Origin: Acinetobacter sp. ANC 7912
GTDB taxonomy: Bacteria > Pseudomonadota > Gammaproteobacteria > Pseudomonadales > Moraxellaceae
Assembly (NCBI RefSeq): GCF_039862785.1
Contig: NZ_CP156795.1
Location: 1,240,001 to 1,304,000 of the forward strand
Length of the DNA stretch: 64,000 nucleotides
Reading direction: 5' to 3'
Part shown: piece after piece, positions 41,801 to 51,654 of the stretch
How the letters are laid out: each line of letters begins with the position of its first letter
How positions within the stretch are numbered: the stretch's first letter is position 1
The notes under the pieces: model-generated
What the model was told of the DNA's origin: nothing
Databases searched by the model: none
What the model saw: only the letters and a program-made list of their open reading frames with translations
Made by a program: the position numbers and the translations under genes

Positions 41801-44800
41801 ACCCCAGGTATTGTGATTGGTGAGCTTCAAGAAGGTGAAACTGCAGAATTACTTGTTGATGGTGAAGTGGTTGAAGCCGAGTACGATGCAGAAACAGGTA
41901 CCTTGACACCGAAAGCGCCACTGGAAAATGGTGAACACGACATTCAATACGTGATCGTGGATGCGGAAGGCAACAAGGGTAAACCAAGTGATGCGATCCA
42001 ATTGGTGATCGATGCCGCTCCGGCAGCGCCAACGGCGTACTACGACAACGTTGGTGATGAACAAGGCAACTTCCCAGTAGACAAGCCAACAGATGACAGT
42101 ACCCCAGGTATTGTGATTGGTGAGCTTCAAGAAGGTGAAACTGCAGAATTACTTGTTGATGGTGAAGTGGTTGAAGCCGAGTACGATGCAGAAACAGGTA
42201 CCTTGACACCGAAAGCGCCACTGGAAAATGGTGAACACGACATTCAATACGTGATCGTGGATGCGGAAGGCAACAAGGGTAAACCAAGTGATGCGATCCA
42301 ATTGGTGATCGATGCCGCTCCGGCAGCGCCAACGGCGTACTACGACAACGTTGGTGATGAACAAGGCAACTTCCCAGTAGACAAGCCAACAGATGACAGT
42401 ACCCCAGGTATTGTGATTGGTGAGCTTCAAGAAGGTGAAACTGCAGAATTACTTGTTGATGGTGAAGTGGTTGAAGCCGAGTACGATGCAGAAACAGGTA
42501 CCTTGACACCGAAAGCGCCACTGGAAAATGGTGAACACGACATTCAATACGTGATCGTGGATGCGGAAGGCAACAAGGGTAAACCAAGTGATGCGATCCA
42601 ATTGGTGATCGATGCCGCTCCGGCAGCGCCAACGGCGTACTACGACAACGTTGGTGATGAACAAGGCAACTTCCCAGTAGACAAGCCAACAGATGACAGT
42701 ACCCCAGGTATTGTGATTGGTGAGCTTCAAGAAGGTGAAACTGCAGAATTACTTGTTGATGGTGAAGTGGTTGAAGCCGAGTACGATGCAGAAACAGGTA
42801 CCTTGACACCGAAAGCGCCACTGGAAAATGGTGAACACGACATTCAATACGTGATCGTGGATGCGGAAGGCAACAAGGGTAAACCAAGTGATGCGATCCA
42901 ATTGGTGATCGATGCCGCTCCGGCAGCGCCAACGGCGTACTACGACAACGTTGGTGATGAACAAGGCAACTTCCCAGTAGACAAGCCAACAGATGACAGT
43001 ACCCCAGGTATTGTGATTGGTGAGCTTCAAGAAGGTGAAACTGCAGAATTACTTGTTGATGGTGAAGTGGTTGAAGCCGAGTACGATGCAGAAACAGGTA
43101 CCTTGACACCGAAAGCGCCACTGGAAAATGGTGAACACGACATTCAATACGTGATCGTGGATGCGGAAGGCAACAAGGGTAAACCAAGTGATGCGATCCA
43201 ATTGGTGATCGATGCCGCTCCGGCAGCGCCAACGGCGTACTACGACAACGTTGGTGATGAACAAGGCAACTTCCCAGTAGACAAGCCAACAGATGACAGT
43301 ACCCCAGGTATTGTGATTGGTGAGCTTCAAGAAGGTGAAACTGCAGAATTACTTGTTGATGGTGAAGTGGTTGAAGCCGAGTACGATGCAGAAACAGGTA
43401 CCTTGACACCGAAAGCGCCACTGGAAAATGGTGAACACGACATTCAATACGTGATCGTGGATGCGGAAGGCAACAAGGGTAAACCAAGTGATGCGATCCA
43501 ATTGGTGATCGATGCCGCTCCGGCAGCGCCAACGGCGTACTACGACAACGTTGGTGATGAACAAGGCAACTTCCCAGTAGACAAGCCAACAGATGACAGT
43601 ACCCCAGGTATTGTGATTGGTGAGCTTCAAGAAGGTGAAACTGCAGAATTACTTGTTGATGGTGAAGTGGTTGAAGCCGAGTACGATGCAGAAACAGGTA
43701 CCTTGACACCGAAAGCGCCACTGGAAAATGGTGAACACGACATTCAATACGTGATCGTGGATGCGGAAGGCAACAAGGGTAAACCAAGTGATGCGATCCA
43801 ATTGGTGATCGATGCCGCTCCGGCAGCGCCAACGGCGTACTACGACAACGTTGGTGATGAACAAGGCAACTTCCCAGTAGACAAGCCAACAGATGACAGT
43901 ACCCCAGGTATTGTGATTGGTGAGCTTCAAGAAGGTGAAACTGCAGAATTACTTGTTGATGGTGAAGTGGTTGAAGCCGAGTACGATGCAGAAACAGGTA
44001 CCTTGACACCGAAAGCGCCACTGGAAAATGGTGAACACGACATTCAATACGTGATCGTGGATGCGGAAGGCAACAAGGGTAAACCAAGTGATGCGATCCA
44101 ATTGGTGATCGATGCCGCTCCGGCAGCGCCAACGGCGTACTACGACAACGTTGGTGATGAACAAGGCAACTTCCCAGTAGACAAGCCAACAGATGACAGT
44201 ACCCCAGGTATTGTGATTGGTGAGCTTCAAGAAGGTGAAACTGCAGAATTACTTGTTGATGGTGAAGTGGTTGAAGCCGAGTACGATGCAGAAACAGGTA
44301 CCTTGACACCGAAAGCGCCACTGGAAAATGGTGAACACGACATTCAATACGTGATCGTGGATGCGGAAGGCAACAAGGGTAAACCAAGTGATGCGATCCA
44401 ATTGGTGATCGATGCCGCTCCGGCAGCGCCAACGGCGTACTACGACAACGTTGGTGATGAACAAGGCAACTTCCCAGTAGACAAGCCAACAGATGACAGT
44501 ACCCCAGGTATTGTGATTGGTGAGCTTCAAGAAGGTGAAACTGCAGAATTACTTGTTGATGGTGAAGTGGTTGAAGCCGAGTACGATGCAGAAACAGGTA
44601 CCTTGACACCGAAAGCGCCACTGGAAAATGGTGAACACGACATTCAATACGTGATCGTGGATGCGGAAGGCAACAAGGGTAAACCAAGTGATGCGATCCA
44701 ATTGGTGATTGCTGTACCACCAACGCTCATTCACTCAGAAGTTAATGCAGATGGACACATCATCCTGAGCTTTGATGCTGAGCTCAATCACACACAAGGC

Positions 44801-47800
44801 CCTGACGCCGAGCAATTTACAGTTCGTGTAAATGGAGAGGACGTTGCGGTGACGGGTGTTGAGATTCAAGGAACTCAAGTTACGCTCAGCACTGAACCAC
44901 GTATCTTTGCTGCGGATCAAAACGTTGAAGTTGCGTATCGTGATCATGGTGCTGCAGATGATGCCAATACCTTACAATCTGCCGATCAACAGGGTGTGAA
45001 TGGCACAGATGTTGCTGATTTTACACAAGTCATTGCGCCAGAAAATAATGCCTCTGTACAAAGCAAACCAATGTTATTGGCGGCACTCGATCACGTTGAT
45101 GAAAATGGTATTCGTATAGAAGAAGCCAGTGCGATTGATGATGGTAGCCTCACCAATGATTCACAGCCGACATTTATGGGGCGTGGTACGCCAAATGATC
45201 ACATTTTCTTAACGATTAAAGATGCAGATGGCAACATCATTGCAAGCTTTGAAACCATCGTTGCTGAAAATGGGATTTGGGAACTCGACTTGCACGTAGT
45301 CAAAGATGTCGAAGGCAAAGCAATTGAGTTGCCTGAAACAGCATTGCATGTTGAACTCTCATCTGCCTTAGATCCAGACGTGCAAACTGTCTTGAATTTC
45401 ACGGTAGATGTCACGCTTGCTACACCTGAAATTGTGCCACCAACAGATACGCATGTGGATGGAGATGGCATTACCTCAGAGAACGTCTTCCATGTCACAA
45501 ATATCGATGCAGATGCGACTTGGTATTATTCGACCAATGGCGGTAAGACATGGCACTTAGGTGTAAAAGATTCATTTACCTTAAGTGAAGGTGATTATCC
45601 TGAAAATAGTATTCAGGTCAAAGTCGTTGATGAAGCGGGTAATCAGCAGATTGTCGCTGAGCCAAAAGAATGGCACATTGATTTAACACCACCTGCTGCG
45701 CCAGTCATTGAAATTGATGGTCAAGCAGTGACGGATCAAGCGGTACAAACCGAATCAGGTCTGATTGAAATCAAAGATATCCCTGAACATCATACGCTTC
45801 AGTATCACTTAGGCGATGATCAATGGGAGACCTTGCAACCAAATGAAGCGGGTCAATATTTCATTCAATTACCAACTGCAAAAGCAGCCGATCTGATCGT
45901 TTATCCAGCAGATGGCCAATCACCGATTGAATTCAAACTGATTGATCAAGCGGGTAATGAAGTTGTCGTAAGCTTGCCACCAGTTGAAATTGTGGATTGG
46001 ACTGCGGAACCTGTCATCATTAAAGCATTGGAATATGCACAAGGAGATGACTTTGTTGCTGTTCCTGTGGGCAAATATGTTTCAGCAACTGAGTTCAAAA
46101 TTTCAGGTACTGCTGAAGCCTTCTCTGAAGTGAATTTGTATTTCAACGGTCAATCGATTGGTGATAAGCAAATCACGGGCGAAGATGGTGTTTGGGAGTT
46201 TGTCTTTGACAGTACGGATCCTACATTTGCATCCTTCTTAGTGGATGGTCGTTTGGATGGTCAGCATAGTCTTACCGTTCAAAGTAAAGACAAAGGCAAT
46301 AATGTTGCCGAATCAGCACCTGTTGGTTTGAACATTGATACATTTACACCAGCACCGGTGATTCATGCCATCAATAATGCCAAAGAGACTGAAAAAGACT
46401 TCATCAAATCAGCGGAGTTTGTGAGCGGCATTACCGTGAAAGGCGAAGCTGAAGCAGGAAGTACCGTCACTGTCGAATGGTATCAACCCGTTTCATCGAA
46501 AGGTGGACTCTTTGACCCAGTGATCGTTGCGGGATTCATGTCTCCACAACAGCTGGTTGTCACAGCGGATTCCAAAGGGATCTTTGAGATCTTGGATCAA
46601 AACAATATTGTCATTGGTACAGCGAGCATCAGTGCATCAAGTGAAGTTGCACAGATTGATTTGAACCGCGAACTGGCACAAGGTGAAACGCTACAAGTGG
46701 TGTTTAAAAACGCCAAGGGTAATGAACAAAACCGCTTGTCATTGAGCGATGACACCAAGCTCACAGCAACAACAGAGGCTGATGAGTTAGGTAATTGGAG
46801 TGTGACGTTTGATCCATTACCAAGCAGTCAAGTGCCATTGCTGCCAATTGATGTGAACTTCACAGCAAGTGCCAAAGATAAGCTGAACAACCAAAGTGAA
46901 CCAAGTGTTCATGAGGCACAGCTGCAAAAGACTGAATCTGCAACTATTTTCACCATTGCTGGCGATAACGTCATGAATAAAGGTGAATGGGCGGACATTA
47001 TTGAAGCACAGTCATTTGTTGTACAAGGTGCACGTAGTAATACGACCTCTAGTGTTGATCTTGCTTATATTCGTGTGATTCAGGTCGATGCCCAAGGCAA
47101 TCCAATCGGTAGTCATCTCGAATTTAGCCCTGCGATCACAGTAAAGTCTGTGAAAAAAGTAGATGGCTCTGATACCAATTGGGAAGTTGATGTTAAAGAT
47201 TTGTTGGGGCAAATGTCAGCGGATGGTTTATACCGTTTTGAACTGTATGACAATTTAGCTGCATCTACACCTCAGGCGACTTTAACCGTCACGTTTGACC
47301 GTACCCCAACGGATGCACCTGAATTCACTACACTGATTGATAGTATCGATGCCAATGGTTTTACCTTAGATAAGCCAGAAGAAATTAAATTGGCAGGTAA
47401 GACTTCTATTGTGACGAATGATACCTTGCCAATGTTTGAAGGAACTGTTCATGAGGCAGGTGACCAGATTCAAATCGCATTGTATAACGCAGTCGATCAC
47501 ACCCCTGTTTATGCTGAAGTAAAAGTAAAATCCGATGCCAATGGTCATTGGAGCTACACTTTCCCTGAAGCATTGCCACAAGGTGAGTACACCGTTGTTA
47601 TTCATGAGATTGACAGTTCAGGTAACGTATCAGAGGCCAATCGCTTAGATGTGACCATTGATACCGTTGCGCCTGAGGTGATTGTCGATCATGTAGCAGG
47701 TGATGATGTGGATAGCATTCACTTATCACAAAGTGATCTCAATGATGGCTTTGAGGTGACAGGTCGTGTTGAAGAAAATACCGGCAAGATCACCTTGCAG

Positions 47801-50800
47801 ATCGAAGGTACAGAGATCACAGTTGATGCGGTGATCAGCGCAACACCGGGTGCCGATGGTTGGTATACATGGACAGCACATTTTGCGCCTGAAGATGTAA
47901 CAGCATTGCAAGACCAAGCAACCTATCCGTTGGTGGTGAACGCAACAGATGCTGCAGGTAACTTAACTACCACATCTGTGGATATTACGACACAATTGGG
48001 TGATGTGATCACACTCAAAGAAGCAGATTATGCAGGTGAAGCGATTGTTCAACATACGCATCTTGCAGCTGCTGATGTGGAATTGGCATTACCCGCACAA
48101 AGCTTCAATGTCAAAGGCCAGCCAGTGACCTGGTCACTCGAAGCCAAAGATCATTTGGTGGCCAAAGATGCATCTGGTGCGCTTGTACTTGAAGTGAAAG
48201 CGAATGCACAAGGTTTGTACGATGTTGTATTGGCGCAAGGTGTCGATCATCAGGCCAACAATGATTTGTACAGTTTGGTGATTCCTGTGGTAATGGGCGA
48301 TCAAAGCAAACACTTTACAATTGTGATTCAAGATGGTCAGCCAACTGTAAATGAAGTGATTGTCGATGCCTTAACGCAGGTCGGCGATGCAGTAGAAGGA
48401 CATCTAGTTGATTCCTTCGGTATTGATGGCGGTTATCTCAGCAGTGTAAGCATTGCCGGTAATGTTTATCAGTACGATGCCACAACGAATACCGTGAAAC
48501 AGTTGGGTCAATCTGATCAAGTGTATACCTATCACTATGTACCAGATCAACATGTCCTGACGGTTTCAACCATTCATGGTAATCAGGTGACCGTCAACCT
48601 TGAAACAGGTGTATACCGTGTTGAATCACTCGGCATCAGTCAGCCTGCACCAGCACAGCAAGATCCAGTGGCGCACTTGGGCGATACCGGTGGTTTACTC
48701 GGTGCTGCCAATGTCAGCTTATTGGGCTTAATTGACCTGAGTAATTCACAGGCCTTCACTGTCAGCGATGCCAACAACGACATCACCAAAGTGGAGATCT
48801 TGTCAGGTGCATTGGTCAATCTAGATCTTGGCTTGATGTACAGCTACTCGAAAGAGATGGCAGCAGAGTTTGGCTTTAAAATCAGCCGTATTCCAGCAGT
48901 GTTGCTCACACCAGCCAAGATCACCATTACTGCAAAAGATGGTGGTGTGATGGATCTACAAAAACTCAATGAGTTCTTGGGTACCGTGAGTCCTGTGTCT
49001 GGTTTAGGTCAGGTACTCGATGTCAAAGTGTTGCCAACACAAACCATTCGTGTCACAGACAGCCGTGGTCAGACGCATTATGACAATACGCTTGACCTAG
49101 CCGAAGTCGGTGTGGTGGATGGCCTTGGTGCGTTACTGAATTTGGGTGAGAAAGGCTTGCTGAAAGAAGGTACAGCCAATAAAGATACGATCGAAGGGGG
49201 TGACAACGACGAACGTCTTTATGGTTATGCCGGTGATGACACCTTATATGGTTATGCAGGCAGTGACATTCTGCGAGGTGGTCTAGGCAATGACACCCTA
49301 TATGGTGGTCATGGCAAAGATATCCTCATCGGTGGTAAAGGCAATGATACCTTGGTGGGCGATCAACCTCCGAGCAAAGATGAAGCATTGATTCGTTTCA
49401 GTGATGTCTTCAAATGGGAGCGTGGCGATCAAGCCTTAGCAGGTGAAGAGATTCCAGTCGATGTGATTGAGGATTTCTATGCAGCAGCTGTCAGCCAAGG
49501 TGGTGATGTCCTTGACCTTGCGAACTTGCTCGTGGGTGAAGGCCGAATTGGCTATAGCGTGGGTAATTTGACCAACTATCTACATTTTGAAGCCGTATTG
49601 AATGCTGATGGTGATGTGGAAGCGACTCGTATCCTGATCAGCAGTGATGGCGCTTATGCAGGTGGTTATGCCAATGGTCATGCAGATAAGACCGATCAAA
49701 TCATCGTATTAGAAGGTATCGATCTACTACATGGCAAAAACAGTGCAGGTCAATGGACAACGCTCAGTGATGTGGAAATTATCGAACAATTACTGGTCAA
49801 TGGTAATTTGGCGGTCGATTCTGCAGAATTTACTGAAGCACAATTGAACCACAAGCCAGACTTAAGCATTTCTGCAGACGTTACAGATTATGACGGTGAC
49901 CATGTGCAAACAGGTGAGAGCCTGGTCGATGTAGGCAACATTGTAGGCCAACAAGCGACAGACCATAACACTGCACCTGTGACACAAGTAGGTGTGAACA
50001 GTCTCTTGGGCTTGATTAACTTGGATGCATTGGGCTTATTGAACTTAAGTGATCAATATTTAACGGCTTATGATGCAGACAATAACTTGTCACGTGTGGA
50101 AGTGAAGTATCAGCCAATTGTGGATGTCAGTGTGACCCCAATGGTACTCGAAGCATCGAATGCGATTGCAGCGTCGTTGGGTATGCGCCTTGAAAGCGTG
50201 TATAGCGATGGTGTACTTGGTTTAATTGCGCCAAGTTCAACCCTTGTGATTACGGCAATCAATGGCGGAACACTTGATAACTATGCGGTAAACGAAGTGT
50301 TAAGCACCGTATATCTGACAGCACAAAAAGGGAACTTACTCACCGGTGATGTCTTAAGCTTGAGTGTGATCAATAGCTTGAGTATTACAGCAGTCGATGC
50401 TGCAGGTGCCAGTGTGAGCAGCAATGTGGCACAGTTGCTTGGATTAAATGCGTTGAATGGTGAATCCTTCAATGCCATGCATGAACAGGTGATTGTCGGC
50501 ACAGATGGACATGATGTTGCACTTACAGGAACTGAACACAGTGATCGTTTCTATGGTCTAAATGGCAATGACACCATTGTTGTTGGACAAGGCAATGACT
50601 TTGTACGTGGTGGTTTAGGTGCAGATACGGTTCAGCTTGAAGCGTTAGATGCAAATACCCAGCTGCAAGCGAGTGATGTCGATGTTTGGTTAGACTTTAA
50701 CTTGGCAGAAGGTGATCGTATTGATGTGTCTGACTTGTTGATTGGTTACGATGAAGAAAACGGCAGTCAAAAAGCAGACTTCGTGCGTGTCGATTACGAT

Positions 50801-50956
50801 GCGGATAATCAATTGGCAATCGTTTCAATTGACCGTGACGGCGCTGCAGCTGCAGTCGATGGGCAAGTCGGTCATGAAATGACAGCGGCCTTGATTCTAG
50901 CCAATCAGAAACAGCCGATTGACTTAGATGACTTGTTGCAAAACATCATCTTCTAA
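38813..50956 (+). CDS. Giant BapA-like type I secreted biofilm adhesin, 4047 aa
   Basis: This surface adhesin should mediate attachment and biofilm formation after export by a type I (TolC/ABC/HlyD) system. Layout: residues 1-130, a BapA-type prefix domain ending in the hydrophobic GTVGVSGLMAAAIGG; 130-170, Ser/Asn/Glu-rich linker; about 171-1966, 18 identical 100-residue Ig-like repeats, each rich in acidic residues; about 1970-2075, an SWM-like domain (VPPTLIHSEVNADGHIILSF); then several further Ig-like modules. From about 3460 come RTX-type nonapeptides (GYAGDDTLYG, GGLGNDTLYGG, GGKGNDTLVGD) that bind calcium, a second RTX-like block near 3900, and a C-terminal secretion signal ending in LDDLLQNIIF. 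There is no Sec signal peptide, as expected. ATG 38813 follows AGGGG. A T1SS operon is encoded at 57022-61885. Confidence 0.93.
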   Translation: MQVQVISKAGGSNKLIKEYIEAIQLKEESVVLIDVKIEDIEKIEYLDNKAIITLKNGEQIVIDNFNIEESSLVFRNENSELFLFDFETISYNPIDKIEPLLYGHSESSFISVWPIVGTVGVSGLMAAAIGGSSSSSSETNSVEDNTEGGNTDSGNTEGSNTDSPSEQVPPAAPTAYYDNVGDEQGNFPVDKPTDDSTPGIVIGELQEGETAELLVDGEVVEAEYDAETGTLTPKAPLENGEHDIQYVIVDAEGNKGKPSDAIQLVIDAAPAAPTAYYDNVGDEQGNFPVDKPTDDSTPGIVIGELQEGETAELLVDGEVVEAEYDAETGTLTPKAPLENGEHDIQYVIVDAEGNKGKPSDAIQLVIDAAPAAPTAYYDNVGDEQGNFPVDKPTDDSTPGIVIGELQEGETAELLVDGEVVEAEYDAETGTLTPKAPLENGEHDIQYVIVDAEGNKGKPSDAIQLVIDAAPAAPTAYYDNVGDEQGNFPVDKPTDDSTPGIVIGELQEGETAELLVDGEVVEAEYDAETGTLTPKAPLENGEHDIQYVIVDAEGNKGKPSDAIQLVIDAAPAAPTAYYDNVGDEQGNFPVDKPTDDSTPGIVIGELQEGETAELLVDGEVVEAEYDAETGTLTPKAPLENGEHDIQYVIVDAEGNKGKPSDAIQLVIDAAPAAPTAYYDNVGDEQGNFPVDKPTDDSTPGIVIGELQEGETAELLVDGEVVEAEYDAETGTLTPKAPLENGEHDIQYVIVDAEGNKGKPSDAIQLVIDAAPAAPTAYYDNVGDEQGNFPVDKPTDDSTPGIVIGELQEGETAELLVDGEVVEAEYDAETGTLTPKAPLENGEHDIQYVIVDAEGNKGKPSDAIQLVIDAAPAAPTAYYDNVGDEQGNFPVDKPTDDSTPGIVIGELQEGETAELLVDGEVVEAEYDAETGTLTPKAPLENGEHDIQYVIVDAEGNKGKPSDAIQLVIDAAPAAPTAYYDNVGDEQGNFPVDKPTDDSTPGIVIGELQEGETAELLVDGEVVEAEYDAETGTLTPKAPLENGEHDIQYVIVDAEGNKGKPSDAIQLVIDAAPAAPTAYYDNVGDEQGNFPVDKPTDDSTPGIVIGELQEGETAELLVDGEVVEAEYDAETGTLTPKAPLENGEHDIQYVIVDAEGNKGKPSDAIQLVIDAAPAAPTAYYDNVGDEQGNFPVDKPTDDSTPGIVIGELQEGETAELLVDGEVVEAEYDAETGTLTPKAPLENGEHDIQYVIVDAEGNKGKPSDAIQLVIDAAPAAPTAYYDNVGDEQGNFPVDKPTDDSTPGIVIGELQEGETAELLVDGEVVEAEYDAETGTLTPKAPLENGEHDIQYVIVDAEGNKGKPSDAIQLVIDAAPAAPTAYYDNVGDEQGNFPVDKPTDDSTPGIVIGELQEGETAELLVDGEVVEAEYDAETGTLTPKAPLENGEHDIQYVIVDAEGNKGKPSDAIQLVIDAAPAAPTAYYDNVGDEQGNFPVDKPTDDSTPGIVIGELQEGETAELLVDGEVVEAEYDAETGTLTPKAPLENGEHDIQYVIVDAEGNKGKPSDAIQLVIDAAPAAPTAYYDNVGDEQGNFPVDKPTDDSTPGIVIGELQEGETAELLVDGEVVEAEYDAETGTLTPKAPLENGEHDIQYVIVDAEGNKGKPSDAIQLVIDAAPAAPTAYYDNVGDEQGNFPVDKPTDDSTPGIVIGELQEGETAELLVDGEVVEAEYDAETGTLTPKAPLENGEHDIQYVIVDAEGNKGKPSDAIQLVIDAAPAAPTAYYDNVGDEQGNFPVDKPTDDSTPGIVIGELQEGETAELLVDGEVVEAEYDAETGTLTPKAPLENGEHDIQYVIVDAEGNKGKPSDAIQLVIDAAPAAPTAYYDNVGDEQGNFPVDKPTDDSTPGIVIGELQEGETAELLVDGEVVEAEYDAETGTLTPKAPLENGEHDIQYVIVDAEGNKGKPSDAIQLVIAVPPTLIHSEVNADGHIILSFDAELNHTQGPDAEQFTVRVNGEDVAVTGVEIQGTQVTLSTEPRIFAADQNVEVAYRDHGAADDANTLQSADQQGVNGTDVADFTQVIAPENNASVQSKPMLLAALDHVDENGIRIEEASAIDDGSLTNDSQPTFMGRGTPNDHIFLTIKDADGNIIASFETIVAENGIWELDLHVVKDVEGKAIELPETALHVELSSALDPDVQTVLNFTVDVTLATPEIVPPTDTHVDGDGITSENVFHVTNIDADATWYYSTNGGKTWHLGVKDSFTLSEGDYPENSIQVKVVDEAGNQQIVAEPKEWHIDLTPPAAPVIEIDGQAVTDQAVQTESGLIEIKDIPEHHTLQYHLGDDQWETLQPNEAGQYFIQLPTAKAADLIVYPADGQSPIEFKLIDQAGNEVVVSLPPVEIVDWTAEPVIIKALEYAQGDDFVAVPVGKYVSATEFKISGTAEAFSEVNLYFNGQSIGDKQITGEDGVWEFVFDSTDPTFASFLVDGRLDGQHSLTVQSKDKGNNVAESAPVGLNIDTFTPAPVIHAINNAKETEKDFIKSAEFVSGITVKGEAEAGSTVTVEWYQPVSSKGGLFDPVIVAGFMSPQQLVVTADSKGIFEILDQNNIVIGTASISASSEVAQIDLNRELAQGETLQVVFKNAKGNEQNRLSLSDDTKLTATTEADELGNWSVTFDPLPSSQVPLLPIDVNFTASAKDKLNNQSEPSVHEAQLQKTESATIFTIAGDNVMNKGEWADIIEAQSFVVQGARSNTTSSVDLAYIRVIQVDAQGNPIGSHLEFSPAITVKSVKKVDGSDTNWEVDVKDLLGQMSADGLYRFELYDNLAASTPQATLTVTFDRTPTDAPEFTTLIDSIDANGFTLDKPEEIKLAGKTSIVTNDTLPMFEGTVHEAGDQIQIALYNAVDHTPVYAEVKVKSDANGHWSYTFPEALPQGEYTVVIHEIDSSGNVSEANRLDVTIDTVAPEVIVDHVAGDDVDSIHLSQSDLNDGFEVTGRVEENTGKITLQIEGTEITVDAVISATPGADGWYTWTAHFAPEDVTALQDQATYPLVVNATDAAGNLTTTSVDITTQLGDVITLKEADYAGEAIVQHTHLAAADVELALPAQSFNVKGQPVTWSLEAKDHLVAKDASGALVLEVKANAQGLYDVVLAQGVDHQANNDLYSLVIPVVMGDQSKHFTIVIQDGQPTVNEVIVDALTQVGDAVEGHLVDSFGIDGGYLSSVSIAGNVYQYDATTNTVKQLGQSDQVYTYHYVPDQHVLTVSTIHGNQVTVNLETGVYRVESLGISQPAPAQQDPVAHLGDTGGLLGAANVSLLGLIDLSNSQAFTVSDANNDITKVEILSGALVNLDLGLMYSYSKEMAAEFGFKISRIPAVLLTPAKITITAKDGGVMDLQKLNEFLGTVSPVSGLGQVLDVKVLPTQTIRVTDSRGQTHYDNTLDLAEVGVVDGLGALLNLGEKGLLKEGTANKDTIEGGDNDERLYGYAGDDTLYGYAGSDILRGGLGNDTLYGGHGKDILIGGKGNDTLVGDQPPSKDEALIRFSDVFKWERGDQALAGEEIPVDVIEDFYAAAVSQGGDVLDLANLLVGEGRIGYSVGNLTNYLHFEAVLNADGDVEATRILISSDGAYAGGYANGHADKTDQIIVLEGIDLLHGKNSAGQWTTLSDVEIIEQLLVNGNLAVDSAEFTEAQLNHKPDLSISADVTDYDGDHVQTGESLVDVGNIVGQQATDHNTAPVTQVGVNSLLGLINLDALGLLNLSDQYLTAYDADNNLSRVEVKYQPIVDVSVTPMVLEASNAIAASLGMRLESVYSDGVLGLIAPSSTLVITAINGGTLDNYAVNEVLSTVYLTAQKGNLLTGDVLSLSVINSLSITAVDAAGASVSSNVAQLLGLNALNGESFNAMHEQVIVGTDGHDVALTGTEHSDRFYGLNGNDTIVVGQGNDFVRGGLGADTVQLEALDANTQLQASDVDVWLDFNLAEGDRIDVSDLLIGYDEENGSQKADFVRVDYDADNQLAIVSIDRDGAAAAVDGQVGHEMTAALILANQKQPIDLDDLLQNIIF
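39323..44709 (+). repeat. 18 tandem, nucleotide-identical 300-bp repeats in the adhesin gene
   Basis: The unit recurs every 300 bp with no base change that I can find, from 39323 to 44709 (the last copy is about 13 bp short). Each unit encodes 100 residues, starting AAPTAYYDNVGDEQGNF and including GIVIGELQEGETAELLVDGE, ending with DAIQLVID. Even silent positions are identical, so the array was made or homogenised very recently by unequal recombination, gene conversion or replication slippage. The copy number in the true genome could differ from the sequence shown. Confidence 0.97.
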
Positions 50957-50991
50957 GTAGATCTCTCAGTATTGATTTAAGCAAACACTTG

Positions 50992-51022
50992 AAAAACCAG
51001 TAACTGCGGTTGCTGGTTTTTC
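50992..51022 (+). terminator. Terminator after the adhesin gene
   Basis: AAAAACCAGTAAC, a TGCG loop, GTTGCTGGTTTTTC. It lies 36 bp after the stop and has one G-T pair in the stem. Confidence 0.88.
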
Positions 51023-51085
51023 TCTATTTAGCTTTAGAAATCCCTTTAAGAAAAGTATGTGATAAAGATCGGAGAATTTTTGAAT

Positions 51086-51502
51086 ATGTACAAATTGTTA
51101 TTTATCATTGTTTGTTCTGTTTTGTCTGTTTCATCGTTTGCAGGGGGGACTGCACAAGTTACATCTCAATATTTATTAGAGGAACTACAAGGCCGCTATG
51201 CTTTAGATTGTTCAAAAAATAAAGCTCATGATTTATCCTATGTTATTGGAGATAAAAGTATTTTTCGCTTAATTTCTGCCAAACGGAAACATGCTTTATT
51301 AAAGTCTATTGAGAAAAGCAGCACAAAATCTTTTGAGGGCTATCAATATTTGAAAACCGCCAAATATCAAGGTTTTACTGTTGATTTTTATCAAAAGGAT
51401 AAGCAAAACTGGGCACGAGTTAAAAATACCAGCATCGTAAATTTTTACGGCCCTAAAACCAGTAAATTGCTGATGCAATGTAAAACGAATATCCAAGCAT
51501 AA
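51086..51502 (+). CDS. Small secreted protein, unknown function
   Basis: The 138-aa product begins with a Sec signal, MYKLLFIIVCSVLSVSSFA, cleaved near SFA-GG. The mature part, about 119 aa, has two cysteines (LDCSKN and LMQCKTN) that could form one disulphide, and a basic LISAKRKHALLKSIEKSS stretch. I do not recognise the family. ATG 51086 follows GGAGA; a GTG at 51059 would precede the signal. It stands between two terminators, just downstream of the adhesin gene, so it may be an envelope accessory, but the link is only positional. Confidence 0.7.
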   Translation: MYKLLFIIVCSVLSVSSFAGGTAQVTSQYLLEELQGRYALDCSKNKAHDLSYVIGDKSIFRLISAKRKHALLKSIEKSSTKSFEGYQYLKTAKYQGFTVDFYQKDKQNWARVKNTSIVNFYGPKTSKLLMQCKTNIQA

Positions 51503-51523
51503 TTTTGTTAAAAATTAACCAAT

Positions 51524-51550
51524 AAAAGACCAGTAAAGCTGGTCTTTTTT
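51524..51550 (+). terminator. Terminator after the small secreted protein gene
   Basis: AAAAGACCAG, a TAAAG loop, CTGGTC and a T run. Confidence 0.9.
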
Positions 51551-51654
51551 ATGCAACATAAAAATATCCCGAAGAAAAAGACATGAAAACTTTATGAATA
51601 ATAATGCTTAGGTTAAGATGAGCCATCCTTTTAATTGAAGTCTTTTGAACAGCT

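Noticed and set aside
39323-44709. CRISPR-like or satellite array
   Set aside because: The 300-bp units are contiguous, in frame and lie wholly inside one open reading frame, with no spacers.
39228-44723. Long minus-strand open frame (1831 codons) across the adhesin repeats, plus many 93-codon frames
   Set aside because: The 300-bp unit has no stop in that frame and repeats 18 times, so the antisense frame is open by construction. It is a shadow of the real gene; the predicted product is unlike any protein and has no ribosome site.
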